Program-made: the position numbers and the translations under genes
Part shown: positions 9,549 to 21,813 of the stretch, in pieces
Numbering within the stretch: the stretch's first letter is position 1
Layout: each line of letters begins with the position of its first letter
NCBI RefSeq assembly: GCF_014287585.1
Contig: NZ_JACOOJ010000005.1
Coordinates: forward strand, 132,348 to 196,347
Length of the DNA stretch: 64,000 bases
Direction of reading: 5' to 3'
Source of the DNA: Parabacteroides hominis
Lineage (GTDB): Bacteria; Bacteroidota; Bacteroidia; Bacteroidales; Tannerellaceae
The notes under the pieces: model-generated
Told to the model about the DNA's origin: nothing
Seen by the model: the letters and a program-made list of their open reading frames with translations, nothing else
Database searches by the model: none

Positions 9549-9579
9549 ATTGTACTTATTACAACATTTTGTAACTTTG
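9549..9579 (+). promoter_or_regulatory. Promoter before Gfo/Idh/MocA gene
   Basis: ATTG (9549-9552) and TAACTTTG (9572-9579) are separated by 19 nt, a near-consensus Bacteroidales promoter. The start codon follows 41 nt later. Confidence 0.65.
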
Positions 9580-9620
9580 GGCAATATCTCAATTCATTGA
9601 ATTGCTAATTTAATAATATC

Positions 9621-10787
9621 ATGAAGAACAGAAAATTAAGAATGGGAATGGTTGGCGGAGGTAGCGACGCCTTTATCGGGGCGATTCATCGTCGCGCAGC
9701 CTTTATGGACAACCAGATCGAATTAGTTTGCGGATGTTTCAGCGTAGACCCTGAGATATCCAAAAGTTCCGGTTTATCTTACTTCTTGCCGGAAGACCGG
9801 ATTTACAGCACTTACCAGGAAATGTTCGAACACGAAATGACCTTGCCGGAAGGAGAAAGGATGGATTTTGTCACGATCGTGACTCCCAACCGCTGGCATT
9901 TCGAACCGGCAATGATGGCACTCGAAAGAGGTTTCCATGTAGTCGTGGATAAACCGATGACATTCTCGCTGGAAGAAGCCAAACTCTTACAGAAAAAAGT
10001 GGAAGAAACCGGGCTTGTGCTGGCTCTGACACATGTATACTCGGCCTATCCGGCTGTAAAAGAGGCAAAAGCCCGTATCGCAAAAGGCGAACTCGGAAAA
10101 TTGCGCCGCGTTTATGTGGAATATACGCAAGGATGGCTTTCCGAACGTATCGAATTGTTGGGAGGCAATAATGCCGGATGGCGCACGGATCCGAAACGTT
10201 CCGGCAAAGCTGGTTGCGTTGGAGATATCGGAACACATGCCTGGCATCTGAGTGAATACATTACCGGACTGAAAGTAAAAGAACTTTGCGCAGACCTGAA
10301 AGCATTCGTTCCCGGACGTCCGATCGATGATGACGGGGCAGCATTCCTCCGATACGAAAACGATGTGACAGGCGTTCTGACTGCAACCCAGATCGGGACC
10401 GGCGAGGCTAATAATATCCGCATCCGTATATATGGCGAAAATGCCGGACTGGAATGGCGGCAAATGGAGCCGAACACCCTGACTATCAAATGGAGAGATC
10501 GTCCGACTGAAATACTGAATATTGGCAACAATGGTTATCTGACTCCTGAAGCCCTGTGGAATACCCGAACTCCGGCAGGACATCCGGAAGGTTTTATCGA
10601 AGCTTTTGCCAATATCTATCGCAATTTCTCACTCACCGTAAGAGCTATCAAAAACGGCGAAACGCCCAGCGGAGATTGCTTGGATTTCCCGACCGTTTAC
10701 GATGGCGTAAGAGGCATGCAATTCATTGAAACAATGGTTGAAGCCGGATATAACGATAATGTAAAATGGCAAAAATGGATTGATTGA
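9621..10787 (+). CDS. Gfo/Idh/MocA-family oxidoreductase
   Basis: 388 residues. The N-terminus is a Rossmann fold with the dinucleotide motif GMVGGGSDAFIG (about residues 9-20). The family's substrate-site motif appears as DKPM (usually EKP), and TPNRWHFEPAM precedes it as in sugar dehydrogenases. No signal peptide, so cytoplasmic. Expected reaction: NAD(P)-dependent oxidation or reduction of a sugar, inositol or related polyol. It has its own promoter and is followed 31 nt later by a secreted beta-galactosidase, so a role in handling a galactoside-derived sugar is possible but unproven. Confidence 0.88.
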   Translation: MKNRKLRMGMVGGGSDAFIGAIHRRAAFMDNQIELVCGCFSVDPEISKSSGLSYFLPEDRIYSTYQEMFEHEMTLPEGERMDFVTIVTPNRWHFEPAMMALERGFHVVVDKPMTFSLEEAKLLQKKVEETGLVLALTHVYSAYPAVKEAKARIAKGELGKLRRVYVEYTQGWLSERIELLGGNNAGWRTDPKRSGKAGCVGDIGTHAWHLSEYITGLKVKELCADLKAFVPGRPIDDDGAAFLRYENDVTGVLTATQIGTGEANNIRIRIYGENAGLEWRQMEPNTLTIKWRDRPTEILNIGNNGYLTPEALWNTRTPAGHPEGFIEAFANIYRNFSLTVRAIKNGETPSGDCLDFPTVYDGVRGMQFIETMVEAGYNDNVKWQKWID

Positions 10788-10812
10788 AATCCTGAAAACC
10801 GTAAATAAATAA

Positions 10813-13917
<3,105 letters not shown>

Positions 13918-13931
13918 ACAGCAATAATGAA

Positions 13932-13983
13932 GAAACCTGTCCCTGCATTTCTATTTAAGAAGCGGGGACAAGTTTCTCTTTTT
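13932..13983 (+). terminator. Rho-independent terminator after beta-galactosidase
   Basis: GAAACCTGTCCC (13932-13943) pairs with GGGACAAGTTTC (13965-13976) with one mismatch, followed by CTCTTTTTAC. The rest of 13984-14132 shows no gene. Confidence 0.7.
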
Positions 13984-14132
13984 ACAAAAATTGGTAAAAA
14001 AGCATAATCACTATGCATATTTCGTTAAATAGCTGGTGCAAACTTTTATTTTATGTAGAAAAAGACTACTTTTATTGCCGATTTTTAAATCTAATTCAAG
14101 ACTAATTGTAAAATCGTTTACCATAGAAACAA

Positions 14133-15722
14133 ATGGCTACTAACAACAATTCTAATCGCTATCCTTCCGAAAAAAAAAGGAGATTTTTCAAAGGAAAAAC
14201 CTTCATTCTTTTGGTCGGGTTACTTCTCGGTGCAGGCATCATGGTTGCCGTATACAAAACATCTGTTTACTTCTCCTCCGATGAATCCTGTATGATGTGC
14301 CATGTTCATCCGCATGTAGAAGACAGCTGGAAACTCTCCAAACACGTAAATAACGGGAGCGGCGTTAAAACACATTGTGTGGCTTGTCACCTTCCGCCCC
14401 AAAGCGACACATGGAATCATTATACGGCTAAAGCCAAATTGGGATTGAAAGACGTATGGTCCTTCATGACAAAAGACAGTGCGGATTTCGACTGGAACAC
14501 CAAGTCGGAACTGGAACATGCCGTTAAATATATTCCGAACGAATCCTGTAAAGAATGTCATCAGAACCTGTTTCCGGAAGGGATTAACCAGGATGGAATC
14601 ACTGCTCACCTTTATTATGACGAAAACGAAAAGAAATTGGATTTGCAGTGTATCAGTTGTCACCTCGACGCCGGACACTATAATCCGAACTATACACATG
14701 GCAAACTGGCCGGTATCCCCGGAGCAAATACAACTGCAGCAATAGATACCAGCTTGTACTTCAAAACAGCAACACCTGTTACCTCTTTCACCGATTATAC
14801 TGAACAAATTCCCGGAACTCCGGTATCCTTCAATATGATTGCCATACCGGGCGGAACGTTCAAAATGGGTAGTACGAGCAAAGAAGCATTCCATAAGGAA
14901 GACGAAGCACCGGTACGCAATGTAACGGTTAACCCGTTCTTCATGGCAGAAGTGGAAGTTACCTGGGATCAGTATTGGGCTTTCTACGGACAGACAATGA
15001 GTGAAGGGCGTATGCTGCCGGAAACAGTTTATGCAAACAATAGCAGTGATCCGGAAGTAGATGCGATCTCCGGTCCGACTCCTCCGTTCGGATTCCCGGA
15101 CCAAGGCTGGGGAACCGGCGATCGTCCGGCTATCACAATGACACATTATGCGGCCGAAACATTCTGTCAGTGGTTGTCAAAGAAAACAGGAAAGAAATAT
15201 CGCCTGCCGACAGAAGCAGAATGGGAATATGCTGCTCGCGGAGGAACGGAAACACCTTACTTCTTTACCGGTAATCCGAAGGACTTCTCCGATCAGGGAT
15301 TCTGGCGTAAGTTCTTCGATGCAAAAACAGACAGCATCAGTTCATTTGTAATATATGCGAAGAATAGCAAGAACCGGACACAGGAGCCAAGCGAGGTACA
15401 AGCAAATCCGTTCGGTTTGAAAAATATGTTAGGAAATGTAATGGAATATTGCGCAGACAAATATGATCCGCAGGCTTATGCCAAAAGCGGTGAAAGCGTT
15501 ACAAACCCATTGGTTACGGAAGGCGAAGAGTGGGTGGTACGTGGAGGTAATTACACATCGGATGCGGCAGATGTACGTACTGCAGCACGCGACTACACCA
15601 AACATGATGCATGGTTGAAGACAGACCCGCAACAGCCGAAAAGTATCTGGTGGTATTCAGATATCCGAGGTATCGGTTTCCGCGTAGTTTGTGAACCGGA
15701 TCCGGCAATAGGAGCGAATTAA
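14133..15722 (+). CDS. Tetraheme NapC/NrfH-like cytochrome fused to FGE/SUMF1-like domain
   Basis: 529 residues in two parts. The first 200 contain one N-terminal membrane anchor (FILLVGLLLGAGIMVAVY) and four c-type heme sites CxxCH: CMMCH (Cys53), CVACH (Cys82), CKECH (Cys139) and CISCH (Cys173). That is the pattern of NapC/NirT/NrfH quinol dehydrogenases. From about residue 230 the protein is a formylglycine-generating-enzyme-like domain, with IPGGTFKMGS, YRLPTEAEWEYAARGG, NMLGNVMEY and VVRGGNY. Classical FGE oxidises a sulfatase Cys to formylglycine; no sulfatase is nearby, so the fold may serve another purpose. Placement next to Tat-exported redox enzymes suggests electron transfer across the periplasmic face. 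Confidence 0.88.
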   Translation: MATNNNSNRYPSEKKRRFFKGKTFILLVGLLLGAGIMVAVYKTSVYFSSDESCMMCHVHPHVEDSWKLSKHVNNGSGVKTHCVACHLPPQSDTWNHYTAKAKLGLKDVWSFMTKDSADFDWNTKSELEHAVKYIPNESCKECHQNLFPEGINQDGITAHLYYDENEKKLDLQCISCHLDAGHYNPNYTHGKLAGIPGANTTAAIDTSLYFKTATPVTSFTDYTEQIPGTPVSFNMIAIPGGTFKMGSTSKEAFHKEDEAPVRNVTVNPFFMAEVEVTWDQYWAFYGQTMSEGRMLPETVYANNSSDPEVDAISGPTPPFGFPDQGWGTGDRPAITMTHYAAETFCQWLSKKTGKKYRLPTEAEWEYAARGGTETPYFFTGNPKDFSDQGFWRKFFDAKTDSISSFVIYAKNSKNRTQEPSEVQANPFGLKNMLGNVMEYCADKYDPQAYAKSGESVTNPLVTEGEEWVVRGGNYTSDAADVRTAARDYTKHDAWLKTDPQQPKSIWWYSDIRGIGFRVVCEPDPAIGAN

Positions 15723-15755
15723 GTATAATATATTAATACCTAAAATTACTATATC

Positions 15756-17153
15756 ATGAAGAAAGAAAACAGTATTAGCAGAAGATCTTTTTTGAAAAGT
15801 ACGGCTATGGCCGGTGCACTGGGTGCAATCGGTACAGGTAGTGCAAGTGTATTAACATCATGTGCAGGTGGTGGAGCAGAAGGCTCTGCAGCCAACAAAC
15901 CGCTGAAAGAACCCGGAACATACTATATTCCCGAATTGCCAGACCTGGCTACAGACGGCAAAGAACTGAAAGCTGGTGTTATCGGTTGCGGTGGACGTGG
16001 TTCAGGTGCAGCTTTCAACTTCCTGAATGCAGCTAATGGCGTTACGATCGTAGCTCTGGGAGATACATTCCAGGAACGTGTAGATTCATTAGCAGACAAA
16101 TTGAAATCAGAGAAAAACATTGATATACCGGCAGACAAACGTTTCGTTGGCCTGGATGCTTATCAGAAAGTCATCGATAGCGGTGTAGATGTTGTCATCA
16201 TTGCAACTCCTCCTGTATTCCGTCCGCTTCATTTCCAATATGCAACAGAAAAAGGCAAACATTCATTCCTGGAAAAACCGATTTGTGTTGACCCTGTTGG
16301 TTATCGTACCATTATGGCTACCGCAAAACAGGCACAAGCTAAGAACTTATGTGTATTAACAGGTACACAGCGCCATCACCAGCGTAACTACGTTGAATCT
16401 TACAAAAAGATCATGGAAGGCGCTATCGGTGAAATCACAGGTGGTGTAGTTTATTGGAATGGCGGTAAGCTATGGCATCGTGACCGTCAACCGGGTTGGA
16501 ACGATTGTGAAGCGATGATTAAAGACTGGGTGAACTGGAAATGGTTATCAGGCGACCATATCGTAGAACAGCACGTACATAATATTGATGTATTTACATG
16601 GTTCAGCGGATTGAAACCGGTTAGCGCAGTAGGTTTCGGTTCTCGTCAGCGTCGCGTTACCGGCGATCAATATGATAATTTCAGTATTGACTTTACGATG
16701 GATAATGGCATCCACCTGCATAGCATGTGTCGCCAGATCGACGGTTGTGTAAACAACGTAAGTGAATTTATCCAGGGTTCTAAAGGCTCATGGTCTACAG
16801 CTAACGGCGAAACAGTAATCAAAGATAACGCTGGCAATGTTATCTGGAAATTCGACAAAGAAGCAGAAAAAGCAGCACATTCACAGACTGACCCGTACAC
16901 ATTGGAACATGTAAACTGGATCAACTGTATTCGTGGCGGCAAACCGCTGGAACAGGCTTCGGAAACTGCTATTGCCAATATGGCAGCAATCATGGGACGT
17001 GAATCAGCTTACACCGGTCTGGAAACGACATGGGACGCTATGACAGCATCTCCAATGGATTATACTCCGAAAGACCTGAATCTGGGTAAGATGGATATGA
17101 GCGGCTTCACTGTTGCTATCCCAGGAAAAGCCTACGAACCCAAGAAGAAATAA
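15756..17153 (+). CDS. Tat-exported Gfo/Idh/MocA lipoprotein oxidoreductase
   Basis: 465 residues. The N-terminus SRRSFLKSTAMAG is a twin-arginine signal, followed by a lipobox VLTSC, so the folded, cofactor-loaded enzyme is anchored in the envelope. A Rossmann domain (AGVIGCGGRGSG, about residues 74-85) and the substrate motif LEKP (in HSFLEKPICVDP) mark it as Gfo/Idh/MocA. Such Tat-exported members in Bacteroidales process glycosides through keto-sugar intermediates. It lies 33 nt after the cytochrome fusion and 3 nt before a TIM-barrel isomerase, so the three are probably one operon. Confidence 0.88.
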   Translation: MKKENSISRRSFLKSTAMAGALGAIGTGSASVLTSCAGGGAEGSAANKPLKEPGTYYIPELPDLATDGKELKAGVIGCGGRGSGAAFNFLNAANGVTIVALGDTFQERVDSLADKLKSEKNIDIPADKRFVGLDAYQKVIDSGVDVVIIATPPVFRPLHFQYATEKGKHSFLEKPICVDPVGYRTIMATAKQAQAKNLCVLTGTQRHHQRNYVESYKKIMEGAIGEITGGVVYWNGGKLWHRDRQPGWNDCEAMIKDWVNWKWLSGDHIVEQHVHNIDVFTWFSGLKPVSAVGFGSRQRRVTGDQYDNFSIDFTMDNGIHLHSMCRQIDGCVNNVSEFIQGSKGSWSTANGETVIKDNAGNVIWKFDKEAEKAAHSQTDPYTLEHVNWINCIRGGKPLEQASETAIANMAAIMGRESAYTGLETTWDAMTASPMDYTPKDLNLGKMDMSGFTVAIPGKAYEPKKK

Positions 17154-17156
17154 TAT

Positions 17157-18098
17157 ATGGCACTGAACAGAAGAAACTTTTTAAGAACGACTCTGGCAGG
17201 TGCGGCTGTTGCAGCCAGTAGTTCAGCCTTTGCTGCTTGTGGCGGCAAGGCTGCTTCTGCAGAAGGTTGCCCGGCTGAAAAGGGATCATGCCCCAACAGC
17301 AAAGCCGAGTTGAAGATATCTTTCCAGGAAGGAACCGCTCCGGGGGCCAACCTCAACGAAAAGTTTGACTACATGGAAAAACTGGGCGTTGTCGGTTTCG
17401 AACCGGGTGGCCGTAACCTGAAAGACCGCGTAAAAGAGATCAAGGATGCCTTGAACGGACGCAACATAAAAGTGAGTGCTATCTGTGCTGGTTTCCAAGG
17501 ATTCATTCTCTCTACTGATCCGGCTATCCGCAAGCAGTGCATGGATACAATGAAAGAGATCATTGCTCCGGCCGGTGAACTGGGTTCTACGGGCGTGATT
17601 ATCGTTCCGGCATTCAATGCACAGAAACCGGTAATGCCACATACGCAGGAAACACGTGACTTCTTGTGCGAACAGTTTAACGAAATGGGTAACTTCGCAA
17701 AAGAGCACGGAACTACTGTTATCTTTGAGCCGCTTAACAGAAAAGAAGCATTTTACCTCCGTCAGGTAGCGGATGCAGCTTCTATCTGCCGCGACATCAA
17801 CAATCCGGGAGTTCGTTGCATGGGTGACTTCTGGCACATGACATGGGAAGAAACGTCCGACATGGGAGCTTTCCTTTCTGCAGGCGAATATCTGCAACAT
17901 GTTCACGTAGCCAGCCGTAAACGCCGCAGCATGCCGGGTGAAGACGGAGAAGCCGATAACTATATAAACGGTTTCAAAGGCCTGAAGATGCTTGGTTATG
18001 ATAAATATGTAAGTTTCGAATGCGGATGCCAGGGAGACCGGAATGTCTTGGTTCCTGCCGCAGTTGAATTATTACGCAAACAATGGGAAGAAGCATAA
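17157..18098 (+). CDS. Tat-exported sugar phosphate isomerase/epimerase-like TIM-barrel lipoprotein
   Basis: 313 residues. It begins NRRNFLRTTLAGAA, a Tat signal, and has a lipobox-like FAAC. The mature part is a xylose-isomerase-like TIM barrel. Metal-site candidates are Glu in VIFEPLNRKEAF, Asp and His in CMGDFWHM, His in QHVHVASR and a final Glu in VSFECGCQG. Together with the adjacent oxidoreductase it fits a periplasmic pathway that oxidises a sugar and isomerises, epimerises or cleaves the product. The substrate cannot be told from the sequence. Confidence 0.85.
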   Translation: MALNRRNFLRTTLAGAAVAASSSAFAACGGKAASAEGCPAEKGSCPNSKAELKISFQEGTAPGANLNEKFDYMEKLGVVGFEPGGRNLKDRVKEIKDALNGRNIKVSAICAGFQGFILSTDPAIRKQCMDTMKEIIAPAGELGSTGVIIVPAFNAQKPVMPHTQETRDFLCEQFNEMGNFAKEHGTTVIFEPLNRKEAFYLRQVADAASICRDINNPGVRCMGDFWHMTWEETSDMGAFLSAGEYLQHVHVASRKRRSMPGEDGEADNYINGFKGLKMLGYDKYVSFECGCQGDRNVLVPAAVELLRKQWEEA

Positions 18099-18101
18099 AA
18101 T

Positions 18102-18812
18102 ATGCCATTAGTATATCCTAATATGCAAATGAGTGAGGTGGTGGAAGAACACCCCTCACTCATTCCTGTTATCAACCGGTTTGGAATACGCCTGGGATTG
18201 GGCGACAAATCGGTCAAAACCATTTGTGAAGAATATAAGTTGGATACAGATTTCCTGCTAACAGTGATCAATACGTTTCTCAATGAGGAGTATTTTCCTG
18301 AAAAGAAGTTACAGACTTTCCATACTTCGCAGATTATCGATTACCTGACTAAGACCAACCAATACTACCAGCGTTACCAGATTCCAAATATAGAAAGACA
18401 TCTCGGCTCATTTATTTCCATGAGTACACCGGGGAATAATACGCTTAACCTGATCGGTAAATTCTTTTCTTCTTTCAAAGAAGAGTTGACTTCGCGTATA
18501 GAGAAAGATGATCAGATCTGGTTCCCTTACTGCCTGTCGTTAAGCGAAAAACTGAAAGACTATCAATCGGCCGGACAAATAGAGGCTCTCCATCTGGGCT
18601 CCGAACAACGACTGGAAGACCCGATAGAAGCCCTGTTAGCAGATTTGAAAAGCATCATGATCAAGCATCTTTCCGGCGACTATAACGAGAATTTATGTTA
18701 TGCCGTTATATTTGCGATCAGCAGTCTGGAAAAAGATATCAAACAACACAACCGCATCCGTTACCGGATATTGACACCTATGGTTTCGGCTATGGAAAAG
18801 TTGTGTATTTAA
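18102..18812 (+). CDS. RIC/ScdA-like protein with degenerate hemerythrin domain
   Basis: 236 residues, 3 nt after the previous gene. Residues about 10-55 resemble the DUF542/ScdA N-terminal domain (EEHPSLIPVINRFGIRLGLGDKS), but the usual CCxG cysteines are absent. The rest follows the hemerythrin helix plan of the RIC/YtfE family. Most iron-ligand positions are replaced: the first helix has TNQYYQRY where RIC has His, and the EEVLFPY-like segment lost its His. Only single His residues such as KQHNRIRYR remain. It is unlikely to bind a di-iron site in the normal way and may be a sensor or adaptor. The LuxR-type gene 10 nt downstream is its probable functional partner. Confidence 0.6.
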   Translation: MPLVYPNMQMSEVVEEHPSLIPVINRFGIRLGLGDKSVKTICEEYKLDTDFLLTVINTFLNEEYFPEKKLQTFHTSQIIDYLTKTNQYYQRYQIPNIERHLGSFISMSTPGNNTLNLIGKFFSSFKEELTSRIEKDDQIWFPYCLSLSEKLKDYQSAGQIEALHLGSEQRLEDPIEALLADLKSIMIKHLSGDYNENLCYAVIFAISSLEKDIKQHNRIRYRILTPMVSAMEKLCI

Positions 18813-18822
18813 TTATAACCGG

Positions 18823-19401
18823 ATGCATCGTAACAAGCAAATAGCGATTATATTACCCGACACGTTACAGAGCATCGGTTTGCAAAGTATGCTGACCGAC
18901 TATTTCCCGCCGGTAGTAATCAGTCATTATCCGACATTCGAGGCATTATCGACTTCCGGCAACGATACGTTCGATTACTATTTTACAAATGCCGCATTAT
19001 TTGTACTTTATGCAGACTTTTTCCTTCCCCGCCGCAGTAAAACAATGGTTCTGATCGACGGGGCCGAAGGTGAAGGAGGGCTATCGGCAACCAACCATAT
19101 CACGATAAAAGCCTCACAAGAAATCATCATCGAACAGTTGGAACAACTCTTTGCGGGAGACGGCAGTAGTACCTCCAATGAAAACAACAAAGAACTGTCC
19201 ACCCGTGAAACGGATGTCCTCCAACTAATCGTCAAAGGCAGTACCAATAAAGAAATTGCAGACAAGTTGAACATCAGCCTTAACACTGTCCTCAGCCACC
19301 GCAAGAACATCACCGCCAAGCTCGGTATTAAAACCGTTTCGGGACTTACCTTCTATGCCATTATGAACGGCATTATTTCAGGCGACGACATCGAGCTTTA
19401 A
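18823..19401 (+). CDS. LuxR-type transcriptional regulator, CdhR-like
   Basis: 192 residues. The C-terminal 60 residues form a LuxR/NarL helix-turn-helix: LSTRETDVLQLIVKGSTNKEIADKLN followed by NTVLSHRKNITAKLGI. The N-terminal 120 residues resemble a receiver fold but lack the usual acidic pocket and phosphorylated Asp, so it is probably an atypical, phosphorylation-independent regulator. The order RIC-like gene, LuxR gene, then porphyrin-related genes resembles the locus of the community development and hemin regulator CdhR in Porphyromonas gingivalis. Control of the downstream TonB receptor operon is inferred from this. Confidence 0.75.
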   Translation: MHRNKQIAIILPDTLQSIGLQSMLTDYFPPVVISHYPTFEALSTSGNDTFDYYFTNAALFVLYADFFLPRRSKTMVLIDGAEGEGGLSATNHITIKASQEIIIEQLEQLFAGDGSSTSNENNKELSTRETDVLQLIVKGSTNKEIADKLNISLNTVLSHRKNITAKLGIKTVSGLTFYAIMNGIISGDDIEL

Positions 19402-19421
19402 AATCACTACATATAGTGATT
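19402..19421. promoter_or_regulatory. Inverted repeat before the TonB receptor pair
   Basis: AATCACTA (19402-19409) and TAGTGATT (19414-19421) form a perfect 8-bp inverted repeat with a 4-nt spacer. It lies between the LuxR-type regulator and the first TonB receptor, where an operator for that regulator would be expected. There is no U-run, so it is not a terminator. Confidence 0.45.
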
Positions 19422-19485
19422 GACTCCCATTCATCTTTACCGTTTCTTTGCAATCGTAAAATACTAATAGTTTACAATTAATACG

Positions 19486-21810
19486 ATGAATCAACGCTAT
19501 CCGTACGTCCTTGTTGCAGGATTGCTTATATGCCTGCATTCTGTTAAAGCCGAAAGAGTGAATGAAAATGTGAACGACACGATCAGGACCTATAATATAG
19601 GCGAGGTGATCGTCACTTCTTCCACAAAGGAAACGAACGACCTTCGTATGCTTCCGGGAGCCGTTTCCATCCTCTCGCCCCAAGCGATAGCAGCCAGGCA
19701 GATAGACGCCCTCAAGGATATCAGCGCATTCGTCCCCAACCTGTATATGCCGGACTACGGTTCAAAGATGACTTCCGCCATTTATATACGTGGAATCGGA
19801 GCACGTAGCAGCGGGCAATCCATCGGACTCTATGTCGATAACGTCCCCTACCTGGATAAAAGCGCTTTCGATTTCGAGCTGAACGACATCCAGCGCATCG
19901 AGGTTTTGCGAGGCCCGCAGGGAACCCTCTACGGACGTAATGCGATGGGAGGCATCGTCAACATCTACACCCTCTCCCCCTTCAATTACCAGGGGACCAA
20001 AATCACGATGTCGATGGGGAATTACGGGGCGGCAAAGGCCAAAGTGTCCCAATACAGCAAGATCGGAGAAAACGTCGGGATCTCGCTAAGCGGGTATTAC
20101 GACCGGAACGACGGCTTTTTCATCAACGAATATAACGGCACAAAGGCAGATAAGGAGGAATCGGCAGGCGGTCGTTTCAAGCTGGACTGGCATATCACGG
20201 ACCATTTGAAAGCGCAATACGCATTCAACTATGACTATGTTACCCAAAAAGCCTTCCCTTACGGCAGGTACGACCCGCAAACCGGAACCGTAGAGCCGAT
20301 CCGCATCAACGATCCGAGTTCCTACTGGCGCCGTACGCTGAACAACAGCTTGTACCTGGAATGGAAAACGGACCGCTTCATCCTCTCCTCCACCACGGCT
20401 TACCAGTATTTGAAAGACGATATGAAGATGGACCAGGACTACACGGAACTGTCTGTTTTCACCCTCCACCAAAAGCAGAAACAATATGCCTGGAGCGAAG
20501 AACTGGCGATCAAATCCAACACGAAAAGCAATTACCAATGGAGCTTCGGCGCTTACGGTTTCTATAACAGCCTGAATACGGACGGTCCCGTGATCTTCAA
20601 GAAAGACGGTCTGACAGGCATTTTGCAGAAAGCGTTCGACGACATACTGGCAAATAACCCGAAAGCACCGAAACTGACCGTCCAGGGAGACGAGCTTAAC
20701 CAGATCTATTTCCCCGGAAACTTCGACACGCCGACTCACGGCTTTGCCGCTTTCCATCAATCGACCTACAATAACCTTTTTGTCGAGGGCCTTTCCATCA
20801 CCGCCGGCATCCGTCTGGACTACGAGAAGGCCAGCCTGGACTATCACTCGGCTGTAGACAGCATGAAGATAGGCGCACAGATGGGACCGATAAAGATGAC
20901 GCTCCCGGTCACGACGACTATGGACGGCAAGATCTCACAAGATTTCCTGCAGGTCTTGCCGAAGGTTTCGCTCCGTTACCAGTGCACACCCGAAACATTC
21001 ACATATGTCTCGGTCGCCAAAGGGTACAAGACAGGAGGATATAACGTGCAGATGTTCGGCGACCTCGTCCAGGCGCAGGCAAAATACGAATTAATGTCGA
21101 AGTTCGCACCCGACAAAGCCGAGCAGCCGGAAGAGGTAAAAAACGTCGCTTCCTACAAACCGGAACACAGTTGGAATTACGAAGCCGGCATCCGCAGCGA
21201 ATTGATCCAAGGCAGGCTGAGCGCGGAACTGACACTCTTCTACATGGACATCCGCGACATCCAGTTGACCAGCTTTGCCGAAAACGGCAGCGGGCGCCTG
21301 ATCACCAACGGAGGAAAGGCGAATAGCTACGGCGTGGAACTGAGCCTGCGCGGCCGGATCATGGACGGACTTACGGCTGACCTCAACTACGGGTTTACCC
21401 GCGCCACTTTCCGCGATTACATCTTCACGGACAAAGACGAGAACAGCCAGATCGTGGAAACGGACTGCAAGGATAATTTCATTCCTTACACGCCTCGCCA
21501 CACCGTCAGCTTAGGATTGCAGTACACGAAGCTGTTCCATCGGAAAATGATCGACCAGTTTATCGCATCCGCCCAGTTCACCGGGGCCGGCAAGATTTTC
21601 TGGACGGAGAAGAACGACATCAGCCAGCCGTTCTACGGCCTGCTCAATGCCAAAGTGGGCGTCCGTAAGGGGATCGTCAACATGAACCTGTGGAGCCGCA
21701 ACATAACGAACACAAACTATCAGGCGTTCTATTTCGAATCGTTCAACCAGTCATTCATCCAGAAAGGCAAACCTTTCCAGATCGGAGGCGAAATCACCGT
21801 TACATTTTAA
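19486..21810 (+). CDS. TonB-dependent receptor, predicted porphyrin/heme or siderophore type (copy 1)
   Basis: 774 residues. After a signal peptide (VLVAGLLICLHSVKA) a TonB-box-like segment and the plug follow directly, without carboxypeptidase-like or STN domains. It therefore resembles iron/porphyrin receptors more than SusC. Plug motifs: SAFVPNLYMPDYGSK, IYIRGIGARSS, RIEVLRGPQGTLYGRN. The barrel ends in EITVTF with terminal Phe. It is followed 3 nt later by a paralogue and then by MFS, hemN and PPO genes. That context suggests import of a porphyrin or heme, though a siderophore is possible. Confidence 0.85.
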   Translation: MNQRYPYVLVAGLLICLHSVKAERVNENVNDTIRTYNIGEVIVTSSTKETNDLRMLPGAVSILSPQAIAARQIDALKDISAFVPNLYMPDYGSKMTSAIYIRGIGARSSGQSIGLYVDNVPYLDKSAFDFELNDIQRIEVLRGPQGTLYGRNAMGGIVNIYTLSPFNYQGTKITMSMGNYGAAKAKVSQYSKIGENVGISLSGYYDRNDGFFINEYNGTKADKEESAGGRFKLDWHITDHLKAQYAFNYDYVTQKAFPYGRYDPQTGTVEPIRINDPSSYWRRTLNNSLYLEWKTDRFILSSTTAYQYLKDDMKMDQDYTELSVFTLHQKQKQYAWSEELAIKSNTKSNYQWSFGAYGFYNSLNTDGPVIFKKDGLTGILQKAFDDILANNPKAPKLTVQGDELNQIYFPGNFDTPTHGFAAFHQSTYNNLFVEGLSITAGIRLDYEKASLDYHSAVDSMKIGAQMGPIKMTLPVTTTMDGKISQDFLQVLPKVSLRYQCTPETFTYVSVAKGYKTGGYNVQMFGDLVQAQAKYELMSKFAPDKAEQPEEVKNVASYKPEHSWNYEAGIRSELIQGRLSAELTLFYMDIRDIQLTSFAENGSGRLITNGGKANSYGVELSLRGRIMDGLTADLNYGFTRATFRDYIFTDKDENSQIVETDCKDNFIPYTPRHTVSLGLQYTKLFHRKMIDQFIASAQFTGAGKIFWTEKNDISQPFYGLLNAKVGVRKGIVNMNLWSRNITNTNYQAFYFESFNQSFIQKGKPFQIGGEITVTF

Positions 21811-21813
21811 TAC

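Noticed and set aside
14220..15146. 308-codon minus-strand open frame
   Set aside because: Opposite the cytochrome/FGE fusion with its four heme motifs; composition is not protein-like.
14133..15722. Two separate genes fused by assembly error
   Set aside because: The frame is continuous with no internal start or binding site between the heme part and the FGE-like part, and the linker is protein-like.
20086..20847. 253-codon minus-strand open frame
   Set aside because: Opposite the first TonB receptor; a coding shadow.
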